From contig NZ_CP140255.1 of NCBI RefSeq assembly GCF_034479615.1, positions 930,001 to 994,000 on the forward strand: a DNA stretch of 64,000 nucleotides. The letters are read 5' to 3'. Source of the DNA: Vreelandella neptunia. Its GTDB lineage: Bacteria; Pseudomonadota; Gammaproteobacteria; Pseudomonadales; Halomonadaceae. The notes under the pieces are model-generated. The model saw only the letters and a program-made list of their open reading frames with translations. It had not been told where the DNA came from and searched no databases. The position numbers and the translations under genes were made by a program. How positions within the stretch are numbered: position 1 is the stretch's first letter; each line of letters begins with the position of its first letter. Shown here piece after piece: positions 40,940-51,363 of this stretch.

Positions 40940-41653
40940 CTATTCGGCGACTTGTCGTAGGTGGGATGTTTGGCAAGTCTCCATGCGATACCCCGATTGG
41001 TAAACGCTGCGTAGACGCAGGCCATGACGGCCATCCAGTTCCAGCTTGCGGCGTAGGCGGCTAACGTGGGTGTCAACGGTACGCGTCGAAACATCCCCTT
41101 TAATACCCCACACCAGCTCTAGTAAGTGGGCACGGGTAATGAGCTCACCAATTTTTGAGAAGAAGAGGGTGGCTAACCGATACTCTCGCTCGGTTAAATC
41201 AATGGCGTTGCCCGCGACGCTGATATAGTGCTCTTCGGTGTGCAGTGTAAAGGTCTCAGGGCAAGTCGATGCTGGGCGCGGTGTGGCATACCCTGATCGT
41301 CTACCTAGTGCGCTTACCCTGGCAATGAGCTCACTGGGGCGAAGGGGTTTGGCAAGAAAATCGTCTGCGCCCTGTTCGAGTGCTTTAACGACGTCGTCTT
41401 CGCCTTGGCTGGCGGTAATAAATAGGATTGGGCCGCGCCAACTGTCGTGTTGGCGCAGGTGGGCAACGACATCCATGCCGTCGCTGTCGGGGAGGCGCCA
41501 GTCGATAATAAGCAGGTCAAAGGTGTGCTGCTGCGTCGCGCGGCGAAGCTCGCTGGAGCGACTAAACAGCGAAACTTGATGTTTTGCCGTCAGTAGACAC
41601 TGCTCAATAAAAGCCTGCTGGTCGAGGTCATCTTCAAGTACGCCAATATGCAT
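40940..41653 (-). CDS. OmpR/PhoB-family response regulator
   Basis: 237-residue response regulator. Receiver domain (about 1-118) with acidic pair EDD (7-9), phospho-acceptor Asp51 (LLIIDWRLPDSDG), Thr in LFITAS and Lys in DDFLAKPLRPSEL. The C-terminal winged helix (about 135-228) has LTEREYRLATLFFSKIGELITRAHL and RTVDTHVSRLRRKLEL. It is divergent from the sulfite-oxidase-fold protein and hybrid kinase genes, so it is the probable cognate partner of that kinase through its HPt domain. The target genes are not evident. Confidence 0.87.
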   Translation of the reverse strand: MHIGVLEDDLDQQAFIEQCLLTAKHQVSLFSRSSELRRATQQHTFDLLIIDWRLPDSDGMDVVAHLRQHDSWRGPILFITASQGEDDVVKALEQGADDFLAKPLRPSELIARVSALGRRSGYATPRPASTCPETFTLHTEEHYISVAGNAIDLTEREYRLATLFFSKIGELITRAHLLELVWGIKGDVSTRTVDTHVSRLRRKLELDGRHGLRLRSVYQSGYRMETCQTSHLRQVAE

Positions 41654-41822
41654 GCTGATTTCCCGTATTATCGTCTTATAAATGTCACACCCGTCGAAGC
41701 GGCAAACTCATACGTTAAGTTTAGTTGATGATGATGCGTTGACACAAAGGTTCACAGTTTATCCGCAGACGGCCGATATATACTCATCGCACTATTAATC
41801 GCTAATACCGAGGTGCAGCCCA

Positions 41823-42338
41823 ATGCGTCGTTCTTTGGTTCTTAAATTCAGGGAGGGCATCGTCGCGTTGGGTATGGCCTTGCTGTCATCCCAGGCTATT
41901 GCCTTGGAAGTACCTGAAGGCCCGGTGATATTGGTAGTGAGTGGAAAGGTGGGGCAGACTAATGTCGGTGACGAAGCCCATTTTGATAAAGCGATGTTAG
42001 AAAGCTTAGGGCAGCACGAAACGATTACCCGTACGCCCTGGCACGACGGCGTGATTGGCTTCTCTGGCCCCTTGGTGCGAACTATTCTGGAAACCGTCGA
42101 TGCTGAGGGAGAGGATATTCGTGTAGTAGCGTTGAATGAGTACGCCGCGACAGTGCCCATCAGTAATTTTGAGAATTACGATGTCATTCTTGCCATGCAG
42201 GCAAACGGTAAAGCGCTGCGAATTCGCGACCAGGGACCGCTGTTTGTCATTTACCCTTTTGACCAGCATCCCGAGCTGCTAGATGAAGAGATATTTTCGC
42301 GCTCTGTGTGGCAGGTGGCGCGCATCGACGTTGAATAA
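41823..42338 (+). CDS. Exported sulfite-oxidase-fold protein without cofactor cysteine
   Basis: 171-residue protein with an N-terminal signal peptide (cleavage probably after SQAIA near residue 27). The body resembles the molybdopterin-binding domain of the sulfite-oxidase/YedY fold (ILVVSGKVGQTN, ITRTPWHDGVIGFSGPLVRTIL, VVALNEYAATVPISNFENYDVILA, GPLFVIYPFDQ). It contains no cysteine at all, so the Cys ligand that holds molybdenum in active members is missing. It is followed after 18 nt by a hybrid sensor kinase. I infer a periplasmic ligand-binding or accessory sensing role for that kinase rather than catalysis. Confidence in the fold is moderate. Confidence 0.68.
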   Translation: MRRSLVLKFREGIVALGMALLSSQAIALEVPEGPVILVVSGKVGQTNVGDEAHFDKAMLESLGQHETITRTPWHDGVIGFSGPLVRTILETVDAEGEDIRVVALNEYAATVPISNFENYDVILAMQANGKALRIRDQGPLFVIYPFDQHPELLDEEIFSRSVWQVARIDVE

Positions 42339-42356
42339 AATAATCGGACAATTGCC

Positions 42357-44600
42357 ATGCTGGCCTTATTGAAGTTCTATTTTTCCCGCAGCACCAGGGT
42401 CGCTACATTCTCAGCGATCCTTTTTTTTCTTTCAGCGCTAACCACCGGCGGGGTTATTTATAACCGTCAGCATGCGTTGGAGAACCGCCTGCTCGAAAAC
42501 TTATTATGGGCCGGGTATCAGTTTGATCGAGAGGTGCGCGAATTGCGCCTCTCGCTATTCGAAACGAGTGCAGGGAACGCTACGGTTGATGACGTGTTGC
42601 TGCGTTTTGAAATTCTCTTCAGCCGACAGTCACTTTTTTTTCAAGGTGAAATAGGAAAAATCGTGGCGAAACTTGAGGATATTGAGGCGGTCATTAAACA
42701 AACTCAAAGCCGCATTTTAGAGATGGATACCCTACTCGAAACGGTTTGGGACAGCCCTACCCAGTTAAATAGCGAGTTAACGGCTACCCTCCTACAGCAA
42801 ACGGCGGAGCTACAGCAACTCACCGGTAACATTTTGATCGAAACCAACGCCCATGTTTCCCATCTACATAGTGAAGAACACCGCGCATTGACGCGTCTCT
42901 ACGGATTGGTGCTGTTGCTTATTGTCCTGTTAATGTTTTCTGGTGGCATGCTGGTTCGCGCGCTGATTCTGGAAAGCCGTTCAAGTGATCAAAAGGCACA
43001 AGCATTAGAAGCCAAGGGAAAAGAGCTGAACGAGGCCGCCAAGCAAGCAGAGAAAGCGAGCCTGGCAAAATCTGAGTTTATGGCGGTGATGAGCCATGAA
43101 ATTAGAACCCCGTTAAATGGCGTCGTAGGTATGGCGGATTTGTTAAGCGAGGAGGTTAAAACAACAAGTGCGAAGACTTATCTCGCGGCGCTTAAGCGCA
43201 GTGCAGAGAGCCTACGCGCGGTGATCAACGATATTCTCGACTACACCAAAATTGAGTCGGGTCGCCTCGACCTGAATATCCAGCCTTTTGATCTTCACCA
43301 ATGCATCGACCAGCTTTGTGAAAGCTACGCTCTACGCGAACCGAAGGCGAAGGTCACCTTTAGTTATGCTATCGACCCGGCGCTGCCCCGCTATGTGTTG
43401 GGAGACATCGCGCGGCTGCGCCAAGTCATGATGAACTTAATCAATAATGCCTTGAAGTTCACGGAAGAGGGGTTCGTTAAGTGCCAGGTAAAACCTCTTG
43501 GAGACGATAATATTTTAGTGGAGGTGCACGATACTGGCTGTGGTATCACGGAAGCGGATCAAGCGCAGCTCTTCTCGGCGTTCTCGCAAGTGGATACCTC
43601 CATGGCGCGTCGTCACGAAGGCACCGGGCTTGGGCTCGCAATCTGTAAGCGCTTGGTCGATGCCATGCAGGGCGAGATAGGTGTTAATAGCCAGCAGGGG
43701 CTCGGTAGTCGTTTCTGGTTCACCGTCAGCCTACCGGAAACCGAACCTTTGACCATTTACCAAAGCGGTGAACACCCGCCAGCAATGACCCCCCATCACC
43801 ATATCTTGGTGGTAGAAGATAATCCGCTAAATCAAACGGTGGCACGCGTCATGCTTGAGCGCCTTGGTCAGCAGGTGACGGTTGCAGATAACGGTCAGGA
43901 GGCGCTCGATCAGTTGAAAGCTGACCATGGTCGATTTGATTTGGTGTTAATGGATATGCAGATGCCCAAGCTGGATGGCACGGAAACTACCCAACGCTGG
44001 CGTGATTATGAAACTGTGCATCAACTGCCTAAGCTGCCCATAGTGGCGATGACCGCCAATGTGATGCCTGAGCACCGCGAGCGCTGCATGCAAAGCGGTA
44101 TGGACGATATGATCCATAAGCCTTTTACCCGCGATGAGTTGCATCAGGTGATCTGCCGCTATCTCTCAAACGACGAAAGCGTTGATTCTGACAGCATTCG
44201 CGCTGCTGCTGCTCCTGCTAAAAAACCTGAATCGCTGGGCGATAGCGCTGGGGCAGTGCAAGTACTCGATAAGCGTCTCTGCGAAGAGCTGCAAAGTACC
44301 TTTGAACCCAAGGCACTGGATGCGCTGCTAACCACGTTTTTAAAACGGTTTGGTGAGCGTATCGCTCGCCTGAATGCCTACTGGCAGTTAGAGGATCGAC
44401 AGGCCTTATGCCAAGAAGCCCATTCACTAAAAGGAGCCGCTTCCTCTCTAGGCTGTGCCGCGATTGCTGAGCAAGCAAGCCAATTGGAGCAAGCAGCGCT
44501 AAAAGCTCCACTTAGCGAATTGACCGTCTATCTGGAGCGTTTAGTTGCTCTTGAGGCCATTACTCAGCTGGCTTTGGAGCAAGAAAGTATGCTCGTTTGA
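42357..44600 (+). CDS. Hybrid sensor histidine kinase (HisKA-HATPase-REC-HPt)
   Basis: 747-residue inner-membrane hybrid kinase. Helix 1 about 14-33, a mostly helical periplasmic sensor about 34-180, helix 2 about 182-204. HisKA with His247 ([12 protein letters not shown]); HATPase with N box NLINNALKF (360-368), HDTGCGI (391-397) and GTGLGLAI (422-429); receiver with Asp533 ([11 protein letters not shown]); C-terminal HPt with His689 ([13 protein letters not shown]). The phosphorelay His-Asp-His is complete, and the response regulator at 40940-41653 supplies the last Asp. The exported protein upstream may provide its input. The 3' end overlaps the convergent EAL gene by 37 nt. Architecture resembles TorS/ArcB-type kinases. 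Confidence 0.92.
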   Translation: MLALLKFYFSRSTRVATFSAILFFLSALTTGGVIYNRQHALENRLLENLLWAGYQFDREVRELRLSLFETSAGNATVDDVLLRFEILFSRQSLFFQGEIGKIVAKLEDIEAVIKQTQSRILEMDTLLETVWDSPTQLNSELTATLLQQTAELQQLTGNILIETNAHVSHLHSEEHRALTRLYGLVLLLIVLLMFSGGMLVRALILESRSSDQKAQALEAKGKELNEAAKQAEKASLAKSEFMAVMSHEIRTPLNGVVGMADLLSEEVKTTSAKTYLAALKRSAESLRAVINDILDYTKIESGRLDLNIQPFDLHQCIDQLCESYALREPKAKVTFSYAIDPALPRYVLGDIARLRQVMMNLINNALKFTEEGFVKCQVKPLGDDNILVEVHDTGCGITEADQAQLFSAFSQVDTSMARRHEGTGLGLAICKRLVDAMQGEIGVNSQQGLGSRFWFTVSLPETEPLTIYQSGEHPPAMTPHHHILVVEDNPLNQTVARVMLERLGQQVTVADNGQEALDQLKADHGRFDLVLMDMQMPKLDGTETTQRWRDYETVHQLPKLPIVAMTANVMPEHRERCMQSGMDDMIHKPFTRDELHQVICRYLSNDESVDSDSIRAAAAPAKKPESLGDSAGAVQVLDKRLCEELQSTFEPKALDALLTTFLKRFGERIARLNAYWQLEDRQALCQEAHSLKGAASSLGCAAIAEQASQLEQAALKAPLSELTVYLERLVALEAITQLALEQESMLV

Positions 44601-45772
44601 TGGGTTGTTGGTGCGGAAGGTGAGTATTCGCGCAACCAAGTGTTGAAAGCATCCGCGGTCAACGGATGAGCGATACAGTAGCCTTGTCCAACCGTGCATC
44701 CAGCTTCAACAAGCTGGGTGAACTGTGCCGATGTTTCGATGCCTTCGGCGACTACAGTCAGCCCCAGGCGTTTGCCTAAGTCGATAATCGACTCTGTTAT
44801 TACCAGTGCTTCTTTGTCCTGATCGATCAGTGAGACAAAGCTGCGGTCAATTTTGAGCTCGCTGAAAGGCAACCGATAGAGCTGTGTCAGCGAAGAGTGA
44901 CCGGTACCAAAATCATCTAGCGCCAGTTTGCAGCCCCGTTGTCGCAATGCTTTGAGCACGTAGCAAGCGTAACCCAAACACTCAACCTCCGCCGTTTCAG
45001 TGAGTTCCAGGGTGATCTTGCTAAGAACAGCATGATGCTCTTGGGTGAGTCGATCAAATGCTTCGAGTACGCCTTCTGCTTGAATAAAGGCCGCCGGTAT
45101 ATTAATTGAGACGTTTAAATCCCACCCTAGTGACAGCCATTGGGCTTGCTGCTTGATGGCAAGCTCAATAACGTACCAAGTGAGTGGAAGCATCAGGCCG
45201 TTTTGCTCTGCTAGAGGAATAAAACTGTCGGGGTATAGCACGCCGCGTTGAGGGTCTTGCCAGCGTACCAGCGCTTCAACGCCAATAACCTGACCGTGTT
45301 GTGTGCCTTGCTGGAGGTTTATTTGGGGTTGAAAAGCTAGAAATAGCTGTTGTTCACGTATGGCCTTCGCCAATTCATCGCCCGTAGGCGTTTTGGGCGC
45401 TTTTTTTAATGGCCCAAGGAATGTCGTTAGACCGGTGAGCAGCTTGGATTTAGATAGGAAACCGAGCATTTTCAAGCCTTTTGCTTCACCTGCTGCAAGA
45501 GCATGCGCGGCAGTTTCTTCCGTGCAACTACTAATTAATAAAATTGAAGCGTTTAAGCGTAAATCATACAGATATTCCAGAATATCAAGGCTGGTAAACT
45601 CACCTAGCCCGATATCAAGCAAGATCAGCTCGACATTGAGCAGGTCAGGTTGGCGCACCAGCTCGCCAAAACTACTTGCCGTCATCACCTGATAACCGTG
45701 TTGGCGTAATAGCATTCTGCCCAAGAGTTGGACGTTACAATCATCATCAATAATTAAAGCATCAGACAGCAT
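44564..45772 (-). CDS. Response regulator with EAL c-di-GMP phosphodiesterase domain
   Basis: 402-residue cytoplasmic protein. N-terminal receiver-like domain (about 1-120) with IIDDD and a conserved Asp in [11 protein letters not shown]. The C-terminal EAL domain (about 135-385) has the catalytic signature IGVEALVRW, metal residues in LELTETAE and [13 protein letters not shown], Lys in [10 protein letters not shown] and VVAEGIET. All appear intact, so hydrolysis of cyclic di-GMP is likely. There is no GGDEF domain. ATG 45772 has AAAGGTA upstream. Its tail overlaps the hybrid kinase gene on the opposite strand, so the two mRNAs are complementary there. Confidence 0.88.
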   Translation of the reverse strand: MLSDALIIDDDCNVQLLGRMLLRQHGYQVMTASSFGELVRQPDLLNVELILLDIGLGEFTSLDILEYLYDLRLNASILLISSCTEETAAHALAAGEAKGLKMLGFLSKSKLLTGLTTFLGPLKKAPKTPTGDELAKAIREQQLFLAFQPQINLQQGTQHGQVIGVEALVRWQDPQRGVLYPDSFIPLAEQNGLMLPLTWYVIELAIKQQAQWLSLGWDLNVSINIPAAFIQAEGVLEAFDRLTQEHHAVLSKITLELTETAEVECLGYACYVLKALRQRGCKLALDDFGTGHSSLTQLYRLPFSELKIDRSFVSLIDQDKEALVITESIIDLGKRLGLTVVAEGIETSAQFTQLVEAGCTVGQGYCIAHPLTADAFNTWLREYSPSAPTTHQTSILSCSKAS

Positions 45773-45856
45773 ACGCGTACCTTTGACGATTACGATGAGC
45801 GGCTGTGGTTAGACAAAGCGCTTGCTGAAATGGATACACATTATATAAGCCGGTAA

Positions 45857-45892
45857 TAAAACTTCCTTGGGCTCAGCGTAAGTCCAAGGAAG
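45857..45892 (-). terminator. Terminator of the chemoreceptor gene
   Basis: CTTCCTTGG (45862-45870) pairs with CCAAGGAAG (45884-45892); read on the minus strand the stem is followed by TTTTATT. It lies 24 nt after the stop at 45916. Confidence 0.8.
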
Positions 45893-45915
45893 CATAGAAA
45901 ACTAAAGGAGGTTGC

Positions 45916-47592
45916 TTAGAACGACTCCCACTCAGGTTGCTGTGAGCTTGGCATACGACGCGGGGCAGCAGGCGTAGGCGAGGGCTTCTTCATCGTAGAG
46001 GCAAGAGCTGGTTTGACAAGAGCAGGTTGCTCACTAGCATTGCTGAGTTTGAATGCGCCCACTAGCACGCCCAGCCGGTCAGCTTGCTCCCTTAGCTCCG
46101 CCGCCGCAGCGCTGGACTCTTCCACCATGGAGGCATTGTGTTGGGTCATGCTATCCAGTTCGTTGACCGCGTCGTTGACTTGGCCAATACCCACACTCTG
46201 CTCCTTAGCTCCGGCGCTAATTTCAGCTATTACGTCGGCCACACGCTCGATGCTTTTTACCATCTCCTGCATGGTGGCTCCGGTTTGTTTCACTTGGTCA
46301 ACGCCCGCCTTTGTGCGGCTTAACGACGTATTGATCAGAGTGGCAATGTTTTTGGATGCATCACTGGAGCGGCTGGCTAATATCCGAACCTCTTGGGCGA
46401 CCACTGCAAAGCCTCGGCCATGCTCACCCGCGCGGGCGGCTTCTACCGACGCGTTCAGCGCCAGGATGTTGGTTTGAAAAGCGATGCTATCAATTAGGCT
46501 GACAATGTTACTGATTTCAGAGGAAGAGTCGTTGATCGTATCCATGGTCTGCTCAACGCTGTGCATGGAGTGCAAGCCCTGCTGAGCGAGGTCGCGGGTT
46601 GAAAGTGCCAGCTGGTCAGCTTGCTGGGCAGAGTCAGAGGCGTTGTTGACCACCGCCGCAATTTCCTCCATTGAAGCAGAGGTCTGCTGTAAATTCGCAG
46701 CAGCTTGTTCTGTGCGTGATGCAAGTTCTTGGCTGCCTTTAGCAATTTCATTTGAGGCATGCTGTAGGCTAACAGTACTGCTGCTAACTGACTGTAGCGT
46801 ATCGTCAATACGTTTAATGAAAGCGTCAAACTGTTGTGCCAATTCACCAATTTCATCACGGCGTTGGCTCTCAATCCTCGCGGTTAAATCGCCATCACCT
46901 TCGGTGATCTCCTTAATACGCCCACTGATTTGACGGATAGCCCGCGACATCATTAGTGGCCCTAATAGTGCAATAAGGGTTGCCGCTATAAAAATGATTA
47001 AAGCAATGATGATAGTAGAGGTTTGCTGTACTTTGATTCTATCAACAACGGCTGCTTCTGCTTGATTAATGGCGGTCTCAGTATTCATGCCTGACACATC
47101 ATATACATCGCGTAGTGCACTAAAATTAGAAAGTGATGAGCCGGAGAGTGTAGCGAATGCTGCCGCACTATTGCCGCTTTGATGCAGCTCAAATACACGT
47201 GTTGCCTCTTGTTGCCAATTGCTATACAAGGTTTCAAAGTTGTCTAGCTGCGTGGTTAATTCTGGGTAGTTCTGCATATATTCGGCATAGCGATGCATGC
47301 GATCGTAAGCCTGTTGTGAATTCTCTTCGAATTCGGCGATTAGCGCCGATGCGCGCTCTGTGCCTGGGTCTGCTAACAGGTACTCAATCTCAGCTACCCG
47401 AGCTTGGTACAGGTCTCTATCAGCATTGAGTACGGTGGAGCTAGCAGGAATATAATTTTTAATAAACGTGTCTAAGCGGCCCTTTACCATGTTAACGAGC
47501 AGCGCATCGGCTATGACAATAACCAGTAGCGCTAAGGCGACGCTGATAAATGCAAGAGCATACTTAAATTTTATCTGATGAAGGCGGTTCAT
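45916..47592 (-). CDS. Methyl-accepting chemotaxis protein
   Basis: About 558-residue transmembrane chemoreceptor. Helix 1 about 10-32, a periplasmic four-helix-bundle sensor about 35-188, helix 2 about 190-212, HAMP about 213-265, then the coiled-coil signalling domain with the hairpin tip SIAFQTNILALNASVEAARAG and GRGFAVVAQEVR. The C-terminal pentapeptide EWESF resembles NWETF, the CheR/CheB docking site. ATG 47592 has GGAG upstream and is preferred over GTG 47601. The four-helix sensor type often detects small organic or amino acids; the ligand is unknown. It lies next to c-di-GMP and two-component genes. Confidence 0.9.
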   Translation of the reverse strand: MNRLHQIKFKYALAFISVALALLVIVIADALLVNMVKGRLDTFIKNYIPASSTVLNADRDLYQARVAEIEYLLADPGTERASALIAEFEENSQQAYDRMHRYAEYMQNYPELTTQLDNFETLYSNWQQEATRVFELHQSGNSAAAFATLSGSSLSNFSALRDVYDVSGMNTETAINQAEAAVVDRIKVQQTSTIIIALIIFIAATLIALLGPLMMSRAIRQISGRIKEITEGDGDLTARIESQRRDEIGELAQQFDAFIKRIDDTLQSVSSSTVSLQHASNEIAKGSQELASRTEQAAANLQQTSASMEEIAAVVNNASDSAQQADQLALSTRDLAQQGLHSMHSVEQTMDTINDSSSEISNIVSLIDSIAFQTNILALNASVEAARAGEHGRGFAVVAQEVRILASRSSDASKNIATLINTSLSRTKAGVDQVKQTGATMQEMVKSIERVADVIAEISAGAKEQSVGIGQVNDAVNELDSMTQHNASMVEESSAAAAELREQADRLGVLVGAFKLSNASEQPALVKPALASTMKKPSPTPAAPRRMPSSQQPEWESF

Positions 47593-47757
47593 ATTGGCCA
47601 CTCCTGTGGTGTATTACGATGAAAGAACCTTACCTTTAAAGGGTTAGCGGGAGCGACAATTTTGTAACGCTTGTGACGTTTGTTCACGTTCCAGATTTTA
47701 ATTAGCGTTGTAACGATTTAATCATAATTGTAATAAGAATTGTTTATGTTTAAGTGG

Positions 47758-49626
47758 TTATTTATAACCTGCTGCTTGTAGTTGGAATAGTTTTGCATAA
47801 CGGCCGGCCATGGCAAGGAGCTCTTCATGGGTGCCACGTTCAATAATATGTCCTTGATCAATAACTAGAATGAGATCAGCGCTGCGCACTGTGGAAAAAC
47901 GATGGGAGATCAATATCGCCATTTTATCGCGGCTGTGTTCGCGAAAGCGGGCGAATATTTCGGCTTCTGCAGCTGCATCCATGGCGGCGGTGGGTTCATC
48001 CAGCACCAATATGTCAGCGTTTTCGCGCATATAAGCTCTTGAGAGGGCAATTTTTTGCCACTGGCCGCCGGAGAGCTCCTGGCCATTTTTAAACCAACGG
48101 CCAAGCTGGGTTTTGTAGCCGCTAGCCATGCGGGTAATAAACTCATCCGCCATACCGTGACGAGCGGCGTTCTGCCAACGTTCTTGGTCGTTAAAGGCAT
48201 GGGTATCGCCGACGCCCAGGTTTTCGCCCACCTGCAACTGATAGCGCACGAAGTCCTGAAAAATCACGCCGGTGCGCTCACGTAGCGCCTGAGTGCTCCA
48301 ATCCCGCAGATCGCTACCATCTAACAGAATTCGGCCTTGAGTTGGGTGATAGAGTCGCGTGAGTAGCTTGATCAGAGTGGTCTTGCCCGAGCCGTTTTCA
48401 CCTACTAAAGCCAGGCTCTGTCCAGGGCAGAGGTGCAGCGATATATCGTGGAGAACCGGCTCTTGGAGAGAAGCGTCGCCGCCAGGGTAGGAGAAGCTAA
48501 CGTGTTCAAAGCGTAGCCCGTCTCCGGGCAGTGCACCCTGAGTGAGTGTGCCGTTCTCTTCCTCCACTGGTTGTTCCAGATACTCATAAAGATTGGAGAG
48601 GTAAAGGTTGTCCTCATACATGCCGCTGATCGCGGTCAGGCTGGCGGAGAGCGCGGCCTGTCCCTGCTTGAAGACCATCAGGTACATGGTCATCTGGCCG
48701 AGGGTAAGCGCCCCGGCAATCGTTTCAATGACCACCCAGGCGTAGGCGGCATAAAAGGTTAAGGTGCCAAGCAAGCCGAGCAGAAACCCCCAGCTCTCTC
48801 TGCGCAGCGTTAAGCGCCTGTCCTCAGCAAACAGCTGGGTAAAAATATCCCGGTAGCGCTTAAGAAAGAGTCCTTCAAGGCCAAACAGCTTGACCTCTTT
48901 AATGCTGTCTTCCCGTGCCAGCACCGTCTCTAAATAGATCTGCATACGGGTTTGCGGTGAGCGCCAGCGAAACAGCCGAAAGGCATCGCCCGAGAATTTG
49001 GCCTCTGAAATAAATACCGGTAGGGCGCCTGCCACTAAAATCAGCAGCGCCCAAGGGGAGAACTGCACCAGCAGCACACCAAAGCTGCCCAGCGATATAG
49101 CGTTTTGCAGCAGGCCAAAGGTTTTATTCACCAGTGCAAGGGGGCGCGTAGACGCTTCACGCCGCGCTCGCGTGAGCTGGTCGTAAAGCTCTGAATCTTC
49201 AAACTGGCTAAGTGACAGTTGTCCCGCTTTCTCCAGAATCATCACATTGACCTTCTGTCCCAGCAGCGCACGCAGCAGTGACTGTTGGGCTGAGAGGCCG
49301 CGCTGGGCCAGGGCAATGAGCGCAATAATCACGGCTTCAATCCCCACCAGCGTTAGTACCGGTTTGATGGACGCTAGCAGGTCGGGATCTGAGGCTGCTT
49401 GATGAGACTCCATCGCACTTACGACCCCGTCCACAATCAGTTGGCCGACCCAGGCGGCCACGGCAGGCAGAACCCCCGCCACCAGCGTGCACAGTGCCAG
49501 CCCGAGCATCATCCAACGGGAGGTTTCCCAGACTAAGCCAAGTGCACGACGGCTATAGCGAAATACGCCAAAAAAGCCGCTTAGCGGTGAGGCGGGGGAG
49601 GTTTGAGAAGAGGGTGGCGGTGACAT
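47758..49626 (-). CDS. ABC-type exporter, fused permease and ATPase
   Basis: 622-residue half-transporter. Six membrane helices lie in residues about 35-330. The C-terminal ATPase has Walker A GENGSGKTT, signature LSGGQWQKIALSRA, Walker B ILVLDEPTAAMD and the H-loop ISHRFSTVRSADL. It would function as a homodimer or with an unseen partner in the inner membrane. The proline/serine-rich N-terminus (MSPPPSSQTSPASP) is unstructured. No substrate-specific neighbour helps; multidrug, lipid or peptide export are all possible. It is monocistronic on the minus strand. Confidence 0.87.
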   Translation of the reverse strand: MSPPPSSQTSPASPLSGFFGVFRYSRRALGLVWETSRWMMLGLALCTLVAGVLPAVAAWVGQLIVDGVVSAMESHQAASDPDLLASIKPVLTLVGIEAVIIALIALAQRGLSAQQSLLRALLGQKVNVMILEKAGQLSLSQFEDSELYDQLTRARREASTRPLALVNKTFGLLQNAISLGSFGVLLVQFSPWALLILVAGALPVFISEAKFSGDAFRLFRWRSPQTRMQIYLETVLAREDSIKEVKLFGLEGLFLKRYRDIFTQLFAEDRRLTLRRESWGFLLGLLGTLTFYAAYAWVVIETIAGALTLGQMTMYLMVFKQGQAALSASLTAISGMYEDNLYLSNLYEYLEQPVEEENGTLTQGALPGDGLRFEHVSFSYPGGDASLQEPVLHDISLHLCPGQSLALVGENGSGKTTLIKLLTRLYHPTQGRILLDGSDLRDWSTQALRERTGVIFQDFVRYQLQVGENLGVGDTHAFNDQERWQNAARHGMADEFITRMASGYKTQLGRWFKNGQELSGGQWQKIALSRAYMRENADILVLDEPTAAMDAAAEAEIFARFREHSRDKMAILISHRFSTVRSADLILVIDQGHIIERGTHEELLAMAGRYAKLFQLQAAGYK

Positions 49627-49754
49627 AGTGAAAAAGGCAAAACTCTAATAAAAAAGAGCAGCCATAATGCTGTGATTGAGAGGAGATAGCTAGCTAACAA
49701 CCGCCGGTTGCCTTCAACGGCAACACGGCGGAGACGCAGTTCAGTGGTGAGCTG

Positions 49755-51362
49755 TTACCAGGGGAGCACAGCTCCATCGGTGCGTGGCTCGGTACCCCCT
49801 TGGAGTACACCGGTGTCAGGATCGCGAAGAATGATTTGGCCACGGCCAAAGCTGATTGAGTCGGCGACTTTGACGATGTCGTGGCCGCGGCGTGCCAGGG
49901 CAAGCGCTAAGTGGTTGGGGAAGTCGGCTTCCACTTCGATGGTTTTGCCTTTGGTCCATTTCCAACGTGGCATATCCAGCGCCGCCTGAGGATTCAGTTG
50001 ATCCTCTAGCATCGCTGTTACCACCTGTACATGGCCTTGGGGCTGCATATAGCCGCCCATCACGCCAAACGGCCCAACGGCTTGGTTATCTTTAGTAATA
50101 AAGCCTGGGATGATGGTGTGATAGGTGCGCTTGCCGGGGGCTAGCGCATTGGGGTGCTGCGGGTCGAGGGAGAATGACCAGCCACGGTTTTGTAGACTTA
50201 TGCCGGTGCCCGGCACTACGATGCCAGAGCCAAAGCCTTTAAAATTACTTTGAATCAGCGACACCATATTGCCATCGTTGTCAGCCGTTGCCAGGTACAC
50301 CGTGCCGCCCTTAATAGGGTTACCGTGGACGGGATCAACGGCCTGTTCGCCAATCAGTTCGGCACGCGATTTCAAATAATCATCGTTTAGCATCTGTGCA
50401 ATGCTGGGGCGCATAGCGTCGAGGTCGGTGATATGAGCAAAGCCATCAACGTAGGCAAGTTTGGTGGCTTCAATACGACGGTGCAGCGTTTCGACTCGAT
50501 CTCGCCCCTCTTCGCCTAGATGTTCCAACATGCCTAGGGCTTGCAGCACAATCATACCGCTCCCGTTGGGAGGAATTTCCCAAATATCATGGCCTTTGTA
50601 GCGCACGCTAATCGGGTCGACCCACTCTGGCTGGTAAGCTGCTAGGTCTTCTTTGCGTAATAGGCCACCGTGTTCGCGGGAAAAGGCATCAATGGCCTCG
50701 GCCAGTTCGCCCTCATAGAATGCTTTGGCGCGGCTGTCAGCAATCGCTTTTAGGCTTTTCGCATGGCCTTCGGAGCGCCACAGCTCACCGGGCTCCGGCG
50801 CACGCCCTTCGGGAGCAAACGTATCAAACCAGGGTTTGAAAGAAGCCTCATCGTAAGCCGAGTAGGTGTTGAAGGCTTCTTTCCACATTTGATGAATGAC
50901 GGGAGAAACCGGGAACCCTTCATCGGCCAGTGCAATCGCAGGCGCCAGCAACTCTGCGAACGGAAGTTTGCCGAAGCGCTCAGATAGCGCCGCCCAGGCA
51001 GCGGGCGCACCGGGTACCGTTACAGGAAGCATGCCGTGGTTGGGCATTGTGTCATGGCCGAGGGCTCTTAGCGCTTCAATGGTTGCCGCTTGTGGAGCAG
51101 GGCCACTAGCATTAAGGCCATGCAGTTTGCCCTCGACCCACACAATGGCAAAGGCGTCGCTGCCGATCCCATTTGAGGTGGGCTCCACCACCGTTAATGC
51201 AGCTGCCGTGGCAATGGCTGCATCAATCGCATTGCCACCTTGCTGCAAAATGCTAATACCTACCTGCGCAGCTAGCGGTTGTGAGGTGGCGACCATGCCG
51301 CGTTTACCGAACGTTGCCATCCGGCGCGAGGCGCTGGGGTAGTAGAGTGCATCTTGTTGCAT
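49755..51362 (-). CDS. Gamma-glutamyltransferase family protein, probably cytoplasmic
   Basis: 535-residue member of the Ntn-hydrolase gamma-glutamyltranspeptidase family. Visible features: GMVATSQPLAAQVGISILQQGGNAIDAA at the start, GLNASGPAP, VPGAPAAWAAL, and the predicted self-processing Thr in GGTVYLATADNDGNMVSLIQS, followed by the small-subunit GFGSGIVVPGTGISLQNRG and GVMGGYMQPQGHVQV. There is no signal peptide, unlike E. coli Ggt, and the nucleophile region is GGTVYLA rather than TTHYSV. It is the last gene of a tctC-tctB-tctA operon (1 nt after tctA). This suggests intracellular cleavage of an imported gamma-glutamyl or related amide-linked acid (inference). Confidence 0.85.
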   Translation of the reverse strand: MQQDALYYPSASRRMATFGKRGMVATSQPLAAQVGISILQQGGNAIDAAIATAAALTVVEPTSNGIGSDAFAIVWVEGKLHGLNASGPAPQAATIEALRALGHDTMPNHGMLPVTVPGAPAAWAALSERFGKLPFAELLAPAIALADEGFPVSPVIHQMWKEAFNTYSAYDEASFKPWFDTFAPEGRAPEPGELWRSEGHAKSLKAIADSRAKAFYEGELAEAIDAFSREHGGLLRKEDLAAYQPEWVDPISVRYKGHDIWEIPPNGSGMIVLQALGMLEHLGEEGRDRVETLHRRIEATKLAYVDGFAHITDLDAMRPSIAQMLNDDYLKSRAELIGEQAVDPVHGNPIKGGTVYLATADNDGNMVSLIQSNFKGFGSGIVVPGTGISLQNRGWSFSLDPQHPNALAPGKRTYHTIIPGFITKDNQAVGPFGVMGGYMQPQGHVQVVTAMLEDQLNPQAALDMPRWKWTKGKTIEVEADFPNHLALALARRGHDIVKVADSISFGRGQIILRDPDTGVLQGGTEPRTDGAVLPW

Positions 51363-51363
51363 A

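Noticed and set aside
42444..42660. Phase-variable T-tracts near the hybrid kinase start (runs of T at about 42421 and 42634)
   Set aside because: The runs are under ten bases and the frame is intact; no evidence for slippage control.
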